A DNA stretch of 64,000 bases, taken from positions 1 to 64,000 of the forward strand of contig CAZJEN010000017.1 of the NCBI GenBank assembly GCA_964545045.1, in the 5' to 3' direction. This document shows positions 33,417 through 42,849 of this stretch, in pieces. The stretch's first letter is position 1, and each line of letters opens with the position of its first letter. The position numbers and the translations under genes were made by a program. The notes below the pieces were generated by a model. The model was not told the DNA's origin. It ran no database searches and worked only from the letters and a program-made list of their open reading frames with translations. Source of the stretch: SIG307 sp964545045 (GTDB taxonomy: Bacteria; Bacillota; Clostridia; Lachnospirales; Lachnospiraceae).

Positions 33417-34283
33417 TTAACCAATCGCGTTTGCGCCTGCGATAATCTCTGTCAATTCCTGCGTAATGGAGCTCTGACGGGCTCTGTTGTACTTAAGGCC
33501 CAAATCAGCAATCATCTCATCCGCATTGCTGGTCGCCGAATCCATTGCCTGCATTCTTGCACCGTTTTCACTGGCAAGTGCCTGCACCAGACCGCCGTAA
33601 ATCAAGCTGTTAATGTACTTCGGAATAATGAGCTCTAATGCCTCTTCCGCCTCCGGCTCGTAATTCATCATTGTCAGCGCATCCTCGGACTTTACTTCCT
33701 CTTCTTCCGTTTCCTCAAAGGCCACCGGAAGCAAGCGGATAAAGGTCGGGATATGACTTACCGTATTCTTAAACACGGTATAGGCAAGGTAAATCTCGCT
33801 GATTTTGCCTTCCGTAAAGTCGGACAATACCTGCTTACCGATTTCGGAAGCATCGGAGAACAACGGCTCGTTCATTGCTTCGGAATAATCCTGTACAATC
33901 TCATACCCCCGTCTTGCCAGACCGTCACGGCCCTTGCGGCCTACGGCATAAATCACGATATCCTCCTTCTTCATGCCGCTCTCCGTCACAAGCTTCATGA
34001 CGTTGGCGTTATATCCGCCCGCAAGACCGCGGTTTGAGGTAATGACGATAATGCCCTTCTTGCCCTCGCCCGCTCCGTCCAGATACAGGTGGTTGATGTT
34101 ACCGGACTTTTTTAACATGGATTTTACGGTAGCGTACATCGCATTGAAGTACGGCTGCGACTCTTCCGCACGCGCTTTTGCTTTTTGCAGCTTTACGGTA
34201 GCGACAAGCTTCATCGCCTTTGTAATCTGCTCTGTGCTTTGAATACTTTCCCTGCGTCGTTTTATGTCACGCATGGATGCCAT
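33417..34283 (-). CDS. atpG: ATP synthase gamma subunit
   Basis: Rotor subunit of 288 residues. The N-terminal helix MASMRDIKRRRESIQSTEQI and TKAMKLVATVKLQKA, the Rossmann segment TSNRGLAGGYNANV, and the C-terminal helix YNRARQSSITQELTEIIAGA are all family signatures. It lies 35 bp after atpA. Confidence 0.98.
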   Translation of the reverse strand: MASMRDIKRRRESIQSTEQITKAMKLVATVKLQKAKARAEESQPYFNAMYATVKSMLKKSGNINHLYLDGAGEGKKGIIVITSNRGLAGGYNANVMKLVTESGMKKEDIVIYAVGRKGRDGLARRGYEIVQDYSEAMNEPLFSDASEIGKQVLSDFTEGKISEIYLAYTVFKNTVSHIPTFIRLLPVAFEETEEEEVKSEDALTMMNYEPEAEEALELIIPKYINSLIYGGLVQALASENGARMQAMDSATSNADEMIADLGLKYNRARQSSITQELTEIIAGANAIG

Positions 34284-34318
34284 AACGTATCACCTACACT
34301 TTCTTTGCGCTATGCGTA

Positions 34319-35824
34319 TTATTTAAATTCCTTCTTAAACTCTTCGATTACCTTTACCAGAAGCGCCTCGATATCCTCGGTGAGCTGCTTCTCGGTACGG
34401 ATACCCTCCGGAAGCTCCGGATACTTGGTATCGATAAACTCAAAGAGTCTCTTTTCAAATTCCATAATATCATCTACTTCAACGTCCAGTAAGAACTTCT
34501 TCGTTGCAGCGTAGATAATGATTACCTGATACTCAACCGGCATCGGCTTGTACTGCGGCTGCTTTAAGATTTCACGGATACGCTCACCCTGGGCAAGCTT
34601 CTCCTTGGTGTCGGCATCCAAATCGGAACCGAACTGTGCAAAGGAAGCAAGCTCACGATACTGGGCAAGGTCGATACGAATCGGACCCGCAATCTTCTTC
34701 ATTGCCTTAATCTGTGCAGAACCGCCCACACGGGATACGGAAAGTCCCGGGTTTACCGCCGGACGGAAACCGGAGTTAAACATCTCGGTCTCAAGGTAAA
34801 TCTGACCGTCCGTAATGGAAATTACGTTGGTCGGAATGTAGGCCGAAACGTCGCCTGCCTGGGTCTCGATAATCGGAAGTGCGGTAAGGGAACCACCGCC
34901 CAGCTTATCGGAAAGTCTTGCCGCACGCTCCAGCAAACGGGAATGTAAGTAGAATACATCACCCGGATATGCCTCACGTCCCGGCGGACGCTTAAGAAGC
35001 AAAGACAGCGTACGATATGCGGTTGCATGCTTACTCAAATCGTCGTAAACGATAAGCACGTCCTCACCGTTTTCCATCCACTCTTCACCGATTGCACAGC
35101 CCGAATACGGAGCAATGTACTGAAGCGGTGCCAGCTCACTGGCGGTTGCCGCAACGATGGTGGTGTAATCCATGGCACCGTGCTCTTCCAAGGTGGAAAC
35201 GATGGAAGCAACCGTGGAAGCCTTCTGGCCGATGGCAACGTAAATACATTTCACGCCCTGACCCTTCTGGTTAATAATCGTATCGATGGCGATGGCCGTC
35301 TTACCGGTCTGTCTGTCGCCGATAATGAGCTCTCGCTGACCTCTTCCGATCGGTACCATGGAGTCGATTGCCTTAATACCGGTCTGAAGCGGAGTATCTA
35401 CTGATTTTCTGGAAATAACGCCGGATGCCACACGCTCGATCTGGCGGTATTTATTTGTTTCAATCGGGCCCTTGCCGTCAATCGGCTGACCCAGTGCGTT
35501 TACAACACGACCTGCCATTGCATCGCCTACCGGCACCTCTACAACGCGGCCCGTCGTCTTTACGGTATCTCCCTCACTGATATTGCCCATATCACCGAGA
35601 AGTACCGCACCTACATTATCTTCCTCGAGGTTTAACACCATGCCGTAAACCTCTCCCGGAAACTCTAAAAGTTCGCCCTGCATCGCTTTCTGTAACCCAT
35701 GGATACGCGCGATACCGTCAGCGACCTGAATTACCGTACCGACATCGGACACTTCAAGCTTTGTACTGTAATTCTTGATTTGTTCTTTGATGACGGAACT
35801 GATTTCCTCCGGTCTTAAATTCAA
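34319..35824 (-). CDS. atpA: ATP synthase alpha subunit
   Basis: Non-catalytic nucleotide-binding subunit of 501 residues. Walker A is GDRQTGKTAIAIDTI, Walker B is DVLIVYDDLSKHA, and PGREAYPGDVFYLHSRLLER is the family signature. The N-terminal MNLRPEEISSVIKEQIKNY contacts delta. A gap of about 95 bp separates it from atpH. Confidence 0.99.
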   Translation of the reverse strand: MNLRPEEISSVIKEQIKNYSTKLEVSDVGTVIQVADGIARIHGLQKAMQGELLEFPGEVYGMVLNLEEDNVGAVLLGDMGNISEGDTVKTTGRVVEVPVGDAMAGRVVNALGQPIDGKGPIETNKYRQIERVASGVISRKSVDTPLQTGIKAIDSMVPIGRGQRELIIGDRQTGKTAIAIDTIINQKGQGVKCIYVAIGQKASTVASIVSTLEEHGAMDYTTIVAATASELAPLQYIAPYSGCAIGEEWMENGEDVLIVYDDLSKHATAYRTLSLLLKRPPGREAYPGDVFYLHSRLLERAARLSDKLGGGSLTALPIIETQAGDVSAYIPTNVISITDGQIYLETEMFNSGFRPAVNPGLSVSRVGGSAQIKAMKKIAGPIRIDLAQYRELASFAQFGSDLDADTKEKLAQGERIREILKQPQYKPMPVEYQVIIIYAATKKFLLDVEVDDIMEFEKRLFEFIDTKYPELPEGIRTEKQLTEDIEALLVKVIEEFKKEFK

Positions 35825-35918
35825 GGTAAAAGCACCTTCTTTCTACAAAGTCTTATTCCTGAATGTCCATTGCCGTATGCCTTAACCCACACATGCAATG
35901 CACCTTCTATTTCGTATA

Positions 35919-36470
35919 CTATACGGAAAGCTGCAGCTTTGACAGACTGGCTGCCATGCGCTCAATCTTTGACTTAATGCTTGCATCCACCACACGGTCT
36001 CCGATGCGGATCACCATGCCTCCGATTAAGGAAGCGTCGGTACTGTACTGCATCTCAAAGCTCTCGTACTTGGTCTGGGACAACAGCTTCTCTTCGATGC
36101 GCTTCTTCTGCTCGGCAGAAAGCTCTGTTGCGGATACAACGCTGGCTACACCGATTTTGCGGTACTCTCTCACCTTATCCAGGAAGAGGGTAAATACCGC
36201 CGGAATCTCGGCACATCTGCCCTTGTCCACAATGACGGTAAGAAGTCCCGTCACTGCGTCGTCCACTCTGCCCTTAAAGACCGCTTCCACTACGGAAAGC
36301 TTCTCTTCCTTGGTAATCTTCGGGTGGGTCAGAAGCTCTAAAAACTCCGGATTCTCCCCGAAAGCAAGCTCTGCTGCCTTAATCTGGTCCGCAAGGGTAT
36401 CGACACTGCCGTTTTCCACAGCTAAGTCAAACAACGCTTCTCCGTATACCTCAGCCGCTAATTTTGCCAT
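35919..36470 (-). CDS. atpH: ATP synthase delta subunit
   Basis: Peripheral-stalk subunit of 183 residues (OSCP type). It begins MAKLAAEVYGEALFDLAVE and ends with the expected GGMVIRIGDRVVDASIKSK segment. It overlaps atpF by 13 bp, implying coupled translation. Confidence 0.96.
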   Translation of the reverse strand: MAKLAAEVYGEALFDLAVENGSVDTLADQIKAAELAFGENPEFLELLTHPKITKEEKLSVVEAVFKGRVDDAVTGLLTVIVDKGRCAEIPAVFTLFLDKVREYRKIGVASVVSATELSAEQKKRIEEKLLSQTKYESFEMQYSTDASLIGGMVIRIGDRVVDASIKSKIERMAASLSKLQLSV

Positions 36471-37039
36471 GTATCATCACCCATTTCATTCAATGCTTCG
36501 TCAATTAACTGCGCCTGCTTTTCACTATCAAGAGAGGATGCCACAAACTTGCCTGCCATCACGGTAGCTACCGCTACCATTTCCTGCTTTACCTCATCCT
36601 TCATCTTGCTCTTTTCTAACTCAATCTCACGGCTGGCACGCTCCATAATACGGGATGCCTCCGCCTTTGCTTCGTTTACAATTTCATCCTCACGCTTTAA
36701 TGCCTTTTTACGGCCCTCGCTTAAGATTGCCTCAACTTCCTTGTCCGCTGCCTTTAACTTGGCATCATACTCTGCCTTAAAGCCTTCCGCGTCCGCCTTT
36801 TCCTTTGCCGCATCCGCCATCTCGTTTGCAATCTTCTCACGACGCTTGTTTAACAAATCCCGCGCCGGATTGAACAAAAGATAGGACAGCAGGAAAAACA
36901 TAAAACCGACTGCCAAAAGTAAAATAATAGAGTCCAAAATAAGCTGCGGGCTGAGTCCGAAAATGTAACCTTCCATCTTAGGCTCCGCCTCCGCTTCTAA
37001 AAAAGCAAGGGTGGAACACTTCGTTAAAAGTCCGTTCAC
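36458..37039 (-). CDS. atpF: ATP synthase b subunit
   Basis: Stator subunit of 193 residues: one membrane helix (LILDSIILLLAVGFMFFLLS) then a long charged helix with Lys/Glu/Ala-rich heptads for dimerisation. It has a GTG start at 37039 with AGGAGG upstream. The roughly 30-residue extension before the membrane helix is longer than usual and contains an acidic patch (EAEAEPKMEG). Confidence 0.94.
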   Translation of the reverse strand: MNGLLTKCSTLAFLEAEAEPKMEGYIFGLSPQLILDSIILLLAVGFMFFLLSYLLFNPARDLLNKRREKIANEMADAAKEKADAEGFKAEYDAKLKAADKEVEAILSEGRKKALKREDEIVNEAKAEASRIMERASREIELEKSKMKDEVKQEMVAVATVMAGKFVASSLDSEKQAQLIDEALNEMGDDTWQN

Positions 37040-37077
37040 GTTCCGGCCTCCTTTATGATTTATTCATTGCTCCGCTT

Positions 37078-37347
37078 TTACAGAAGCTTCATTAACGGGT
37101 TTGCAAACAGAAGAATGATTGCTACCGCAAAACCATAAAGACCGGTGGTCTCTGCTACTGCCTGTCCGAGAAGCATGGTAGACATGATGTTACCCTTTGC
37201 ACCCGGATTTCTACCTACCGCTGCCGCACCGTGACCTGCTGCGATACCCTGACCGATACCAGGTCCTACACCGGCGATCATCGCGATGCCCGCACCGATT
37301 GCGGAGCATCCTAAAACAAAAGCTTCACTCGAAATTCCATCCATCAT
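37078..37347 (-). CDS. atpE: ATP synthase c subunit with Na+-type ligands
   Basis: Rotor-ring subunit of 89 residues, two helices joined by the polar loop GRNPGAKG. Gln33 in GPGIGQG, Val64, Glu66, Thr67, Thr68 and Tyr71 in AVAETTGLYG correspond to the ligand set of known Na+-binding rings (Ilyobacter Gln32, Val63, Glu65, Ser66, Thr67, Tyr70). A Na+-driven enzyme is therefore likely. The ATG at 37347 (or 37344) follows GGAGG; the upstream TTG would bury that site. Confidence 0.95.
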   Translation of the reverse strand: MMDGISSEAFVLGCSAIGAGIAMIAGVGPGIGQGIAAGHGAAAVGRNPGAKGNIMSTMLLGQAVAETTGLYGFAVAIILLFANPLMKLL

Positions 37348-37388
37348 AAAATAATCCTCCAATCAAAAAATTTACACTGTGATGTTAC

Positions 37389-38141
37389 TTATCCCTGTGC
37401 TTCGTCCTCAGGGAAATTCTGTGCAATAAATACCATGGTCAACATACAGAATACGTACGCCTGTATTGCACCGGAAAATACATCGAAATACACATGCAAC
37501 ACACCGAATACCGGCCATAAAAACGCCTGAATCAGCTTCGGTATCAAGCCGTACAGCAAGCCCATCATAACCGTTCCGGATAAAATATTACCGAACAGAC
37601 GAAGGGACATGGACAGCGGCGTTGCCACTTCACCGATAATATTAATCGGGGTAAGCAATACCGGCTGGAACAGCTTTGTAACATGACCCGCCTTCTCATA
37701 CTTGAAACCGTTGTAGTGAATGAGTACAAAGGTAATCAAAGCAAGAGGCAACGTCACACCGTAGTCCGCCGTCGGCGGCCTAAGTCCGAACAAACCGCTG
37801 ATGTTGCAGGTAAGTACCACTGCGAACAATGTACCGATATAGTTCGAAAACCTGACTCCGCGCTTTCCCATGTTGGACTTGGTGAGACCGTCCACCAGCT
37901 CAACCAGCAGCTCAATTACATTCAAAAACGGTCCCGGCACATCCTCCGGATTCGCCTTCTTAATCGCACGATTTGCAAATAAAGCAAATACCGTAAGAAC
38001 AATCATAACAATCAAAAGGCTGACATGGGTCGTCGTAATCCAAAGCGTCTGTCCGCCTACTTCAAAATGAAAATATCCGGTAATACCGATATCTACATCC
38101 TGCGCCAGAAACACGCTCCGGGATACAATTCCAGTTCCCAC
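37389..38141 (-). CDS. atpB: ATP synthase a subunit
   Basis: Membrane stator subunit of 250 residues with five to six helices. The essential Arg lies in the fourth-helix segment ATPLSMSLRLFGNILSG, and the last helix contains FDVFSGAIQAYVFCML. GTG start at 38141 preceded by AAGGAGTG. Confidence 0.96.
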   Translation of the reverse strand: MGTGIVSRSVFLAQDVDIGITGYFHFEVGGQTLWITTTHVSLLIVMIVLTVFALFANRAIKKANPEDVPGPFLNVIELLVELVDGLTKSNMGKRGVRFSNYIGTLFAVVLTCNISGLFGLRPPTADYGVTLPLALITFVLIHYNGFKYEKAGHVTKLFQPVLLTPINIIGEVATPLSMSLRLFGNILSGTVMMGLLYGLIPKLIQAFLWPVFGVLHVYFDVFSGAIQAYVFCMLTMVFIAQNFPEDEAQG

Positions 38142-38185
38142 TTTATCACACTCCTTTCCTTCTTTCTACGCTTGTTCAGCGCGAT

Positions 38186-38695
38186 TTATTTCACCCTCGT
38201 AAAAGGGTTGTATTTATGAATGACGGGCCAAAACAGTGCGGAAAGCTTCAGGGTCAGTGTCCCCAAAACCGTTCCGAACAAACCGTGCTTTCCGAAAAAA
38301 AATACGGAAGCACCGATGACCGCTATCATAATTACCATACGTATTACAGACGAGCGTTTCATATAACCCGCCGCCTGCTTTTCCGGGTACTCCGTGGCAA
38401 CCAGCACCGAGTGATACATATACCCGGCAAGACACACTGCCGTAATCACTCCTGCCAAGGCTCCCAGTGAAAAAAACAAACTCCCTTTTAAAATCAAATT
38501 ACCGATCAGAAGAAGCAACGCTCCCGCCACGGCAATCCCCGCATACAAATCCCACAGGGTTTGCTTTACCTGGGCTTCCTGTTCCGCCCTTGTTAAGGGC
38601 GGTGCATCTTCCACAAACTCGTTATTCTCTCCATATTCCTCGTCAAAGTCATAACTCCAACCTACGGAATGCTCTTTCTTTTCTTCCTCTGTCAA
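38186..38695 (-). CDS. ATP synthase subunit I-like protein
   Basis: Membrane protein of 169 residues with four hydrophobic segments after a cytoplasmic acidic N terminus (DEEYGENNEFVEDAPPL). Its place just ahead of atpB and its four-helix pattern fit the AtpI family, which assists c-ring assembly or acts as a Ca2+/Mg2+ channel. It starts at TTG (38695) with GAGGTG upstream. Confidence 0.75.
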   Translation of the reverse strand: MTEEEKKEHSVGWSYDFDEEYGENNEFVEDAPPLTRAEQEAQVKQTLWDLYAGIAVAGALLLLIGNLILKGSLFFSLGALAGVITAVCLAGYMYHSVLVATEYPEKQAAGYMKRSSVIRMVIMIAVIGASVFFFGKHGLFGTVLGTLTLKLSALFWPVIHKYNPFTRVK

Positions 38696-38752
38696 CCCGG
38701 GAACACCTCACTGCTTCTTCGTTTTACCCCTATCTGTACAGCCCCTGCCGAT

Positions 38753-39067
38753 TTACTCCCCATGTTCCGACCGTTCTGCCTTTCTTTGCTCTGCTACCTG
38801 CCGGCCTTCGGCCTTCAAACGCTCGATATAAGCAAGCTCCGCATCCTCTCTGGCCTTATCCTTTGCATAAAAGGGTTTCAGCAGATAGTACACATTACGA
38901 AAGGCTGCCGCTATACCGAGAAGAAGAAATACCGGCATCACCCAGCCTGTACCGGCCTTCTTATCAATAAATCCTCCTGCAAGTACACACAAAAATATCG
39001 GAACCATCATACTGATGCCAAGCTGTGTCACAAGCATCAGGGCTTTGATGACTTTGCTGTTTCTCAT
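38753..39067 (-). CDS. AtpZ/AtpI family protein
   Basis: Small protein of 104 residues: two membrane helices (KALMLVTQLGISMMVPIFLC and VMPVFLLLGIAAAFRNVYY) and a basic, helical C-terminal tail. It is typical of the AtpZ/AtpI gene that opens clostridial atp operons. AAGGAG precedes the ATG at 39067. It is first in the operon and lies about 60 bp after the promoter at 39122. Confidence 0.85.
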   Translation of the reverse strand: MRNSKVIKALMLVTQLGISMMVPIFLCVLAGGFIDKKAGTGWVMPVFLLLGIAAAFRNVYYLLKPFYAKDKAREDAELAYIERLKAEGRQVAEQRKAERSEHGE

Positions 39068-39121
39068 CTCCAACTCCTTGTCCGGTGTCCTGATAAAACA
39101 AGTCAAAAAAACACCAACTAT

Positions 39122-39150
39122 ATTCTACCACAAAATTCAAGGTCTGTATA
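39122..39150 (-). promoter_or_regulatory. Promoter of the atp operon
   Basis: Minus-strand TAGAAT (complement of 39122-39127) with an extended TGG before it; a weak TATACA lies 17 bp further up. Confidence 0.45.
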
Positions 39151-39237
39151 GTTTTTTCTTCGTTTTTCATCACTTTTTTTCCTAAAAACGCACAATTGTA
39201 TTGACAATTTTTTCACACTTTAACACACGAATTTTCC

Positions 39238-39266
39238 TTCCATTTTTACAAAAAAAGTGGTATACT
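39238..39266 (+). promoter_or_regulatory. Promoter of the DUF402 gene
   Basis: TATACT (39261-39266) with the extended element TGG. The -35 region (TTCCAT) is poor. It diverges from the atp promoter, from which it lies about 110 bp away. Confidence 0.45.
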
Positions 39267-39346
39267 ATCCATAAGAAAACTCGTCCGTAACCAGAAGTAA
39301 AAACTCTTCAAAAAGCCTTGTTTTATCTTACAAAGGAGGGATTTTC

Positions 39347-39838
39347 ATGAATACCGGCCTTCAATTATTTCGTAAACGTCATATCCCGGAGGAATGTATT
39401 CCGTTGAAGAACGACACCGTTCTCTTTGTGGATGACTCCCGTCTGGTCACTTCCTGGAACGTATTAAAACCTCGTTCGGACTTCGCCTCCGGCATCTCCC
39501 TGTTTGATTTTGAAAAACATTGGAAAATCACCCGCGTAGCAAAGGCAGACGGCAGTCTCTATCACTGGTACTGCGACATCATGAAAGTACATATTTCCGT
39601 GGATGAAGCAACTGACACCGCCACTTATCTCATGGAGGATTTGTTGATTGACATCGTAATTGAACCGGACGGTTCGGTCCACGTGTTGGATTTAGACGAA
39701 GCAGCGGATGCCTTTGAAAGAGGCCTGATCAGCGGCTCGGATTTAACCTTAGCATTAAATGCCGCAGACACCCTGCTCCGCATCATCCGCAACGGAGAAT
39801 TCAAAGAATATCAGAAAATCGTAGAAGGGTACATATAA
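39347..39838 (+). CDS. DUF402-family protein
   Basis: Protein of 163 residues with the DUF402 core: LYHWYCDIMKV, then LLIDIVIEPDGSVHVLDLDE and AADAFERGLISG with the conserved acidic residues that bind metal. Characterised relatives (FomD, Ntdp) hydrolyse nucleoside di- and triphosphates or nucleotide conjugates. The substrate here is unknown. GGAGGG lies before the ATG. It is a single gene divergent from the atp operon. Confidence 0.85.
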   Translation: MNTGLQLFRKRHIPEECIPLKNDTVLFVDDSRLVTSWNVLKPRSDFASGISLFDFEKHWKITRVAKADGSLYHWYCDIMKVHISVDEATDTATYLMEDLLIDIVIEPDGSVHVLDLDEAADAFERGLISGSDLTLALNAADTLLRIIRNGEFKEYQKIVEGYI

Positions 39839-39844
39839 AAGAAC

Positions 39845-39875
39845 GGGGCTGTCGCACTCACTATGCGACAGCCCC
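39845..39875. terminator. Bidirectional terminator between DUF402 and rubrerythrin
   Basis: GGGGCTGTCGCA (39845-39856) and TGCGACAGCCCC (39864-39875) form a perfect 12-bp stem. The convergent arrangement suggests use from both sides. Confidence 0.85.
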
Positions 39876-39883
39876 TGAACTTC

Positions 39884-40426
39884 TTAATAATTCTCTTTTC
39901 TTACTTCGAAATACGCCTGCGGATGCTTACATACCGGACATACCGCCGGAGCCTCAAGGCCCACAACCACATGGCCGCAGTTGCGGCACTCCCACATGGT
40001 TACACCGCTCTTCTTGAACACTTCCATAGCTTCTACATTATGTAACAGTGCACGATATCTCTCCTCGTGCATCTTCTCGATGGCAGCCACACCGCGGAAC
40101 TGAGCAGCAAGGTCTAAGAAACCTTCCTCTTCCGCATCCTTTGCCATACGCTCATACATATCGGTCCACTCGGCATTTTCGCCCTCTGCCGCATGAAGCA
40201 AATTCTCTGCGGTATCACCGAGCTCACCCAACGCCTTAAACCAAAGCTTTGCGTGCTCTTTCTCGTTCTCCGCTGTCTGTAAAAACAGCGCCGCAATCTG
40301 CTCATAGCCTGCCTTCTTTGCTACGGAAGCAAAATAAGTATACTTATTTCTTGCCTGGGACTCCCCGGCAAATGCCTCCCAAAGATTCTTCTCTGTCTTT
40401 GTTCCTACATACTTGTTGATTCCCAT
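39884..40426 (-). CDS. rbr: Rubrerythrin
   Basis: Non-haem di-iron peroxidase of 180 residues for oxygen defence. The four-helix domain supplies the iron ligands in LWEAFAGESQARNKYTYFAS, ENEKEHAKLWF, and the later ExxH (AAIEKMHEERY). A C-terminal rubredoxin-like domain has CRNC and CPVC. It is typical of anaerobic Clostridia and reads as a single gene. Confidence 0.97.
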   Translation of the reverse strand: MGINKYVGTKTEKNLWEAFAGESQARNKYTYFASVAKKAGYEQIAALFLQTAENEKEHAKLWFKALGELGDTAENLLHAAEGENAEWTDMYERMAKDAEEEGFLDLAAQFRGVAAIEKMHEERYRALLHNVEAMEVFKKSGVTMWECRNCGHVVVGLEAPAVCPVCKHPQAYFEVRKENY

Positions 40427-40481
40427 AATCGTAATCTCCTTTTCTGTTGTAATCTATGGATACGCTAACCAAAGCGCTTCC

Positions 40482-40910
40482 TTAGTCCTCCATCATTCCG
40501 ATACGTCTTGCATGACGCTCTTCGTTCGAGAACGGGGTGTCCAAAAACTTATCTACAATCATAAGTGCCAGGCCCGGGCCAACGATTCTGCCGCCCATGG
40601 CAAGGATGTTTGCATCGTTATGAAGTCTTGTTGCCTCTGCGCTGAATACATCATGACAAAGAGCCGCACGGATGCCCTTCACCTTGTTTGCGGTAATAGA
40701 AATACCGATACCGGTTCCGCAAATCAAAATACCTCTTTCGCACTCGCCGTTTGCTACCGCATGAGCCACCTTCTTACCGTAAATCGGATAATCTACGGAC
40801 TCGGAAGAATAGGTACCGAAATCCTTATATTCCAGCCCTCTTTCCACTAAGTGCTTCTTTACCTCCTGCATTAATTCATAACCGCCCTGATCGCAACCTA
40901 ATGCTATCAT
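40482..40910 (-). CDS. rpiB: Ribose-5-phosphate isomerase B
   Basis: Interconverts ribose-5-phosphate and ribulose-5-phosphate. The 142-residue protein opens with IALGCDQGGYEL and has the catalytic Cys in ERGILICGTGIGISITANK. AAGGAGG before the ATG at 40910 fixes the start. It lies 30 bp after the Sua5 gene. Confidence 0.96.
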   Translation of the reverse strand: MIALGCDQGGYELMQEVKKHLVERGLEYKDFGTYSSESVDYPIYGKKVAHAVANGECERGILICGTGIGISITANKVKGIRAALCHDVFSAEATRLHNDANILAMGGRIVGPGLALMIVDKFLDTPFSNEERHARRIGMMED

Positions 40911-40940
40911 TTTTGTCTCCTCCTTAGAATTCATTTTATT

Positions 40941-42014
40941 TTATATATCCTCATCCTGATTCAGTTGGATGATATGGTATCCCGCCGCCTTTAAGAGACG
41001 ATTCATAATTGCCGTCCCCAGCGGGTTATCCGCAAAGCTTTCCGAGTAAATTACACTAACCCCGGTCTCGTCAAAGCTACGCAACGTATCAAACAATCCC
41101 GCCGCAATAGACTCGGCATTAGCACGCTCTCCCGCGCAAAACACCATGCCGCCGGTGTAACACTTCTTCGTTTCTTCTGTGGCAAGAATGCCGGTAATCC
41201 GACCCTCTGTCGCATTTTTCACTGCCTCTGTATTGATATAACGAACTACTTCGTCACTCTTTCCCTCTACAATGTATAACGGTGCCTTCGGTGCATAATG
41301 CCGGTACTTCATGCCCGGTGCCTTTGCCACGATATTCTCGGAAGCACTTCTCTTTAACACCGCTTCGTCAAACCGCACTTCGCCCAACACCTCCGCCAGC
41401 TGCTCCGCATTGATATAGCCCGGACGCAGAATCATCGGTACCTCCCCCGTCAAATCTACAATGGTGGACTCCAGACCGATGGCAGATGCACCACCGTCGA
41501 TAATTACATCGATTTTACCGTCCAAATCCTCAATGACATGCTCTGCCTTCGTGGTACTCGGACGCCCCGATGCATTGGCACTCGGTGCTGCCACATAAAT
41601 ACCGGAACTCCGAATCAGTGCCGCCGCAATGGAATCCGACGGCATACGAACAGCCACTGTCTCTAAGCCGCCCGTGGTGGTCTTCGGCACCTTATCACTC
41701 TTTTTTAAAATCATAGTAAGAGGCCCCGGCCAAAAAGCCTCCGCCAGACGATACGCCGCATCCGGCACCTCTGCCGCCAGCTCCGTAAGAGCCTCTGTTT
41801 CTGCAATATGCACAATTAACGGATTATCCGAAGGCCGTCCCTTCGCCGCATAAATCCGGGCCGAAGCCGTGGCATCAAATGCATTTCCGCCAAGTCCGTA
41901 CACCGTCTCCGTCGGAAAAGCCACCAGCTTTCCCTCCCGCAGACACTGTGCAGCAAAATCCAGCTCCTCTTCCGTAAAATTGTCTCTGTTTATTTTTATA
42001 ATTTCTGTCTTCAT
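40941..42014 (-). CDS. Threonylcarbamoyl-AMP synthase (Sua5 type)
   Basis: Makes the intermediate for tRNA t6A37. The YrdC domain (about 1-210) carries KLVAFPTETVYGLGGNAF, KGRPSDNPLIVHI and APSANASGRPSTT. The C-terminal Sua5 domain makes it the long form of about 357 residues. The ATG at 42014 is chosen because the match to homologues begins at MKTEIIKINRD; an upstream TTG exists. Confidence 0.95.
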   Translation of the reverse strand: MKTEIIKINRDNFTEEELDFAAQCLREGKLVAFPTETVYGLGGNAFDATASARIYAAKGRPSDNPLIVHIAETEALTELAAEVPDAAYRLAEAFWPGPLTMILKKSDKVPKTTTGGLETVAVRMPSDSIAAALIRSSGIYVAAPSANASGRPSTTKAEHVIEDLDGKIDVIIDGGASAIGLESTIVDLTGEVPMILRPGYINAEQLAEVLGEVRFDEAVLKRSASENIVAKAPGMKYRHYAPKAPLYIVEGKSDEVVRYINTEAVKNATEGRITGILATEETKKCYTGGMVFCAGERANAESIAAGLFDTLRSFDETGVSVIYSESFADNPLGTAIMNRLLKAAGYHIIQLNQDEDI

Positions 42015-42071
42015 CCGGTTAAAAAACCTTCCTTCCGTTCCCTTTTGTCCCAAACATAAATGTTGTAAACA

Positions 42072-42809
42072 TTATTGCCCGGACATCTCGGATCTATACT
42101 GCAAAATCCCCAAACACAAGGCTTCTGCTACCTTTTCCTGATATTCATCGCCTGCAAGCAACGCCTCCTCGGCAGCATTAGAAAGAAAACCACACTCGGC
42201 GATTACCGCCGGACAAGCCGTTTTCCGAAGCAAATAGTAATCACTGTTAGCCTTTGCCTGCCTGGTATTTCCGTCTTGTAGTACCTCCGCAAGCTTTTTC
42301 TGCAAGACCTCCGCGAGCTTCTTACTGTCTTCCGAATCCTTATAATAAAACAGCTGCGCTCCCTTACAGCTTACATCCGGGAAGCTGTTCTGGTGGATAC
42401 TCACCACAAAAGCCGGATTCGCCTCGGAAATTATACGGACACGGGCCTCCATATCTTCTCTCTTTTTATTCGGGGCATTTTCGCTGTACAGACCATCGTC
42501 ATTTTCCCTGGTCATTACCACCCGGAATCCGTTTTGCTCCAAACGGGTACGAAGCTTTCGGGCGATGGAAAGATTAACATCCTTTTCCAGAGTACCGTTT
42601 TCTCCGACCTTTCCCGGGTCTACGCCACCGTGCCCCGCATCAATCACAATAACCGTATCTGCCCCGTTCTCTTTATCCGAGAAAACCATCGCCAAACGTT
42701 CTCCTGCTTTACTCTTTGCAAACATCAGCATTAGGCAGAACACAAGCAGCAGAAAAATATGCTTATACTTTTTCAGAAAAACCAAGGGGCTCCTGTCTAT
42801 TCCCTGCAT
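42072..42809 (-). CDS. cwlD: N-acetylmuramoyl-L-alanine amidase, CwlD type
   Basis: Amidase_3 enzyme of 245 residues with an N-terminal membrane anchor (HIFLLLVFCLMLMFA). Zinc ligands and catalytic Glu lie in VIDAGHGGVDPGKVG, the Glu of LEKDVNLSI, SIHQNSFPD and AECGFLSN. CwlD trims the peptidoglycan side chain to make muramic lactam in the spore cortex, indicating an endospore former. Start at 42809 is preferred over an earlier TTG or ATG. It is followed by Sua5 and rpiB on the same strand. Confidence 0.88.
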   Translation of the reverse strand: MQGIDRSPLVFLKKYKHIFLLLVFCLMLMFAKSKAGERLAMVFSDKENGADTVIVIDAGHGGVDPGKVGENGTLEKDVNLSIARKLRTRLEQNGFRVVMTRENDDGLYSENAPNKKREDMEARVRIISEANPAFVVSIHQNSFPDVSCKGAQLFYYKDSEDSKKLAEVLQKKLAEVLQDGNTRQAKANSDYYLLRKTACPAVIAECGFLSNAAEEALLAGDEYQEKVAEALCLGILQYRSEMSGQ

Positions 42810-42849
42810 ATTGCACCCCAAAATGCATTTTTACAAGTATATGCTTCTT

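Noticed and set aside
37078..37362. atpE start at 37362
   Set aside because: That TTG lies within the GGAGG-containing leader; the ATG at 37347 is correctly spaced.
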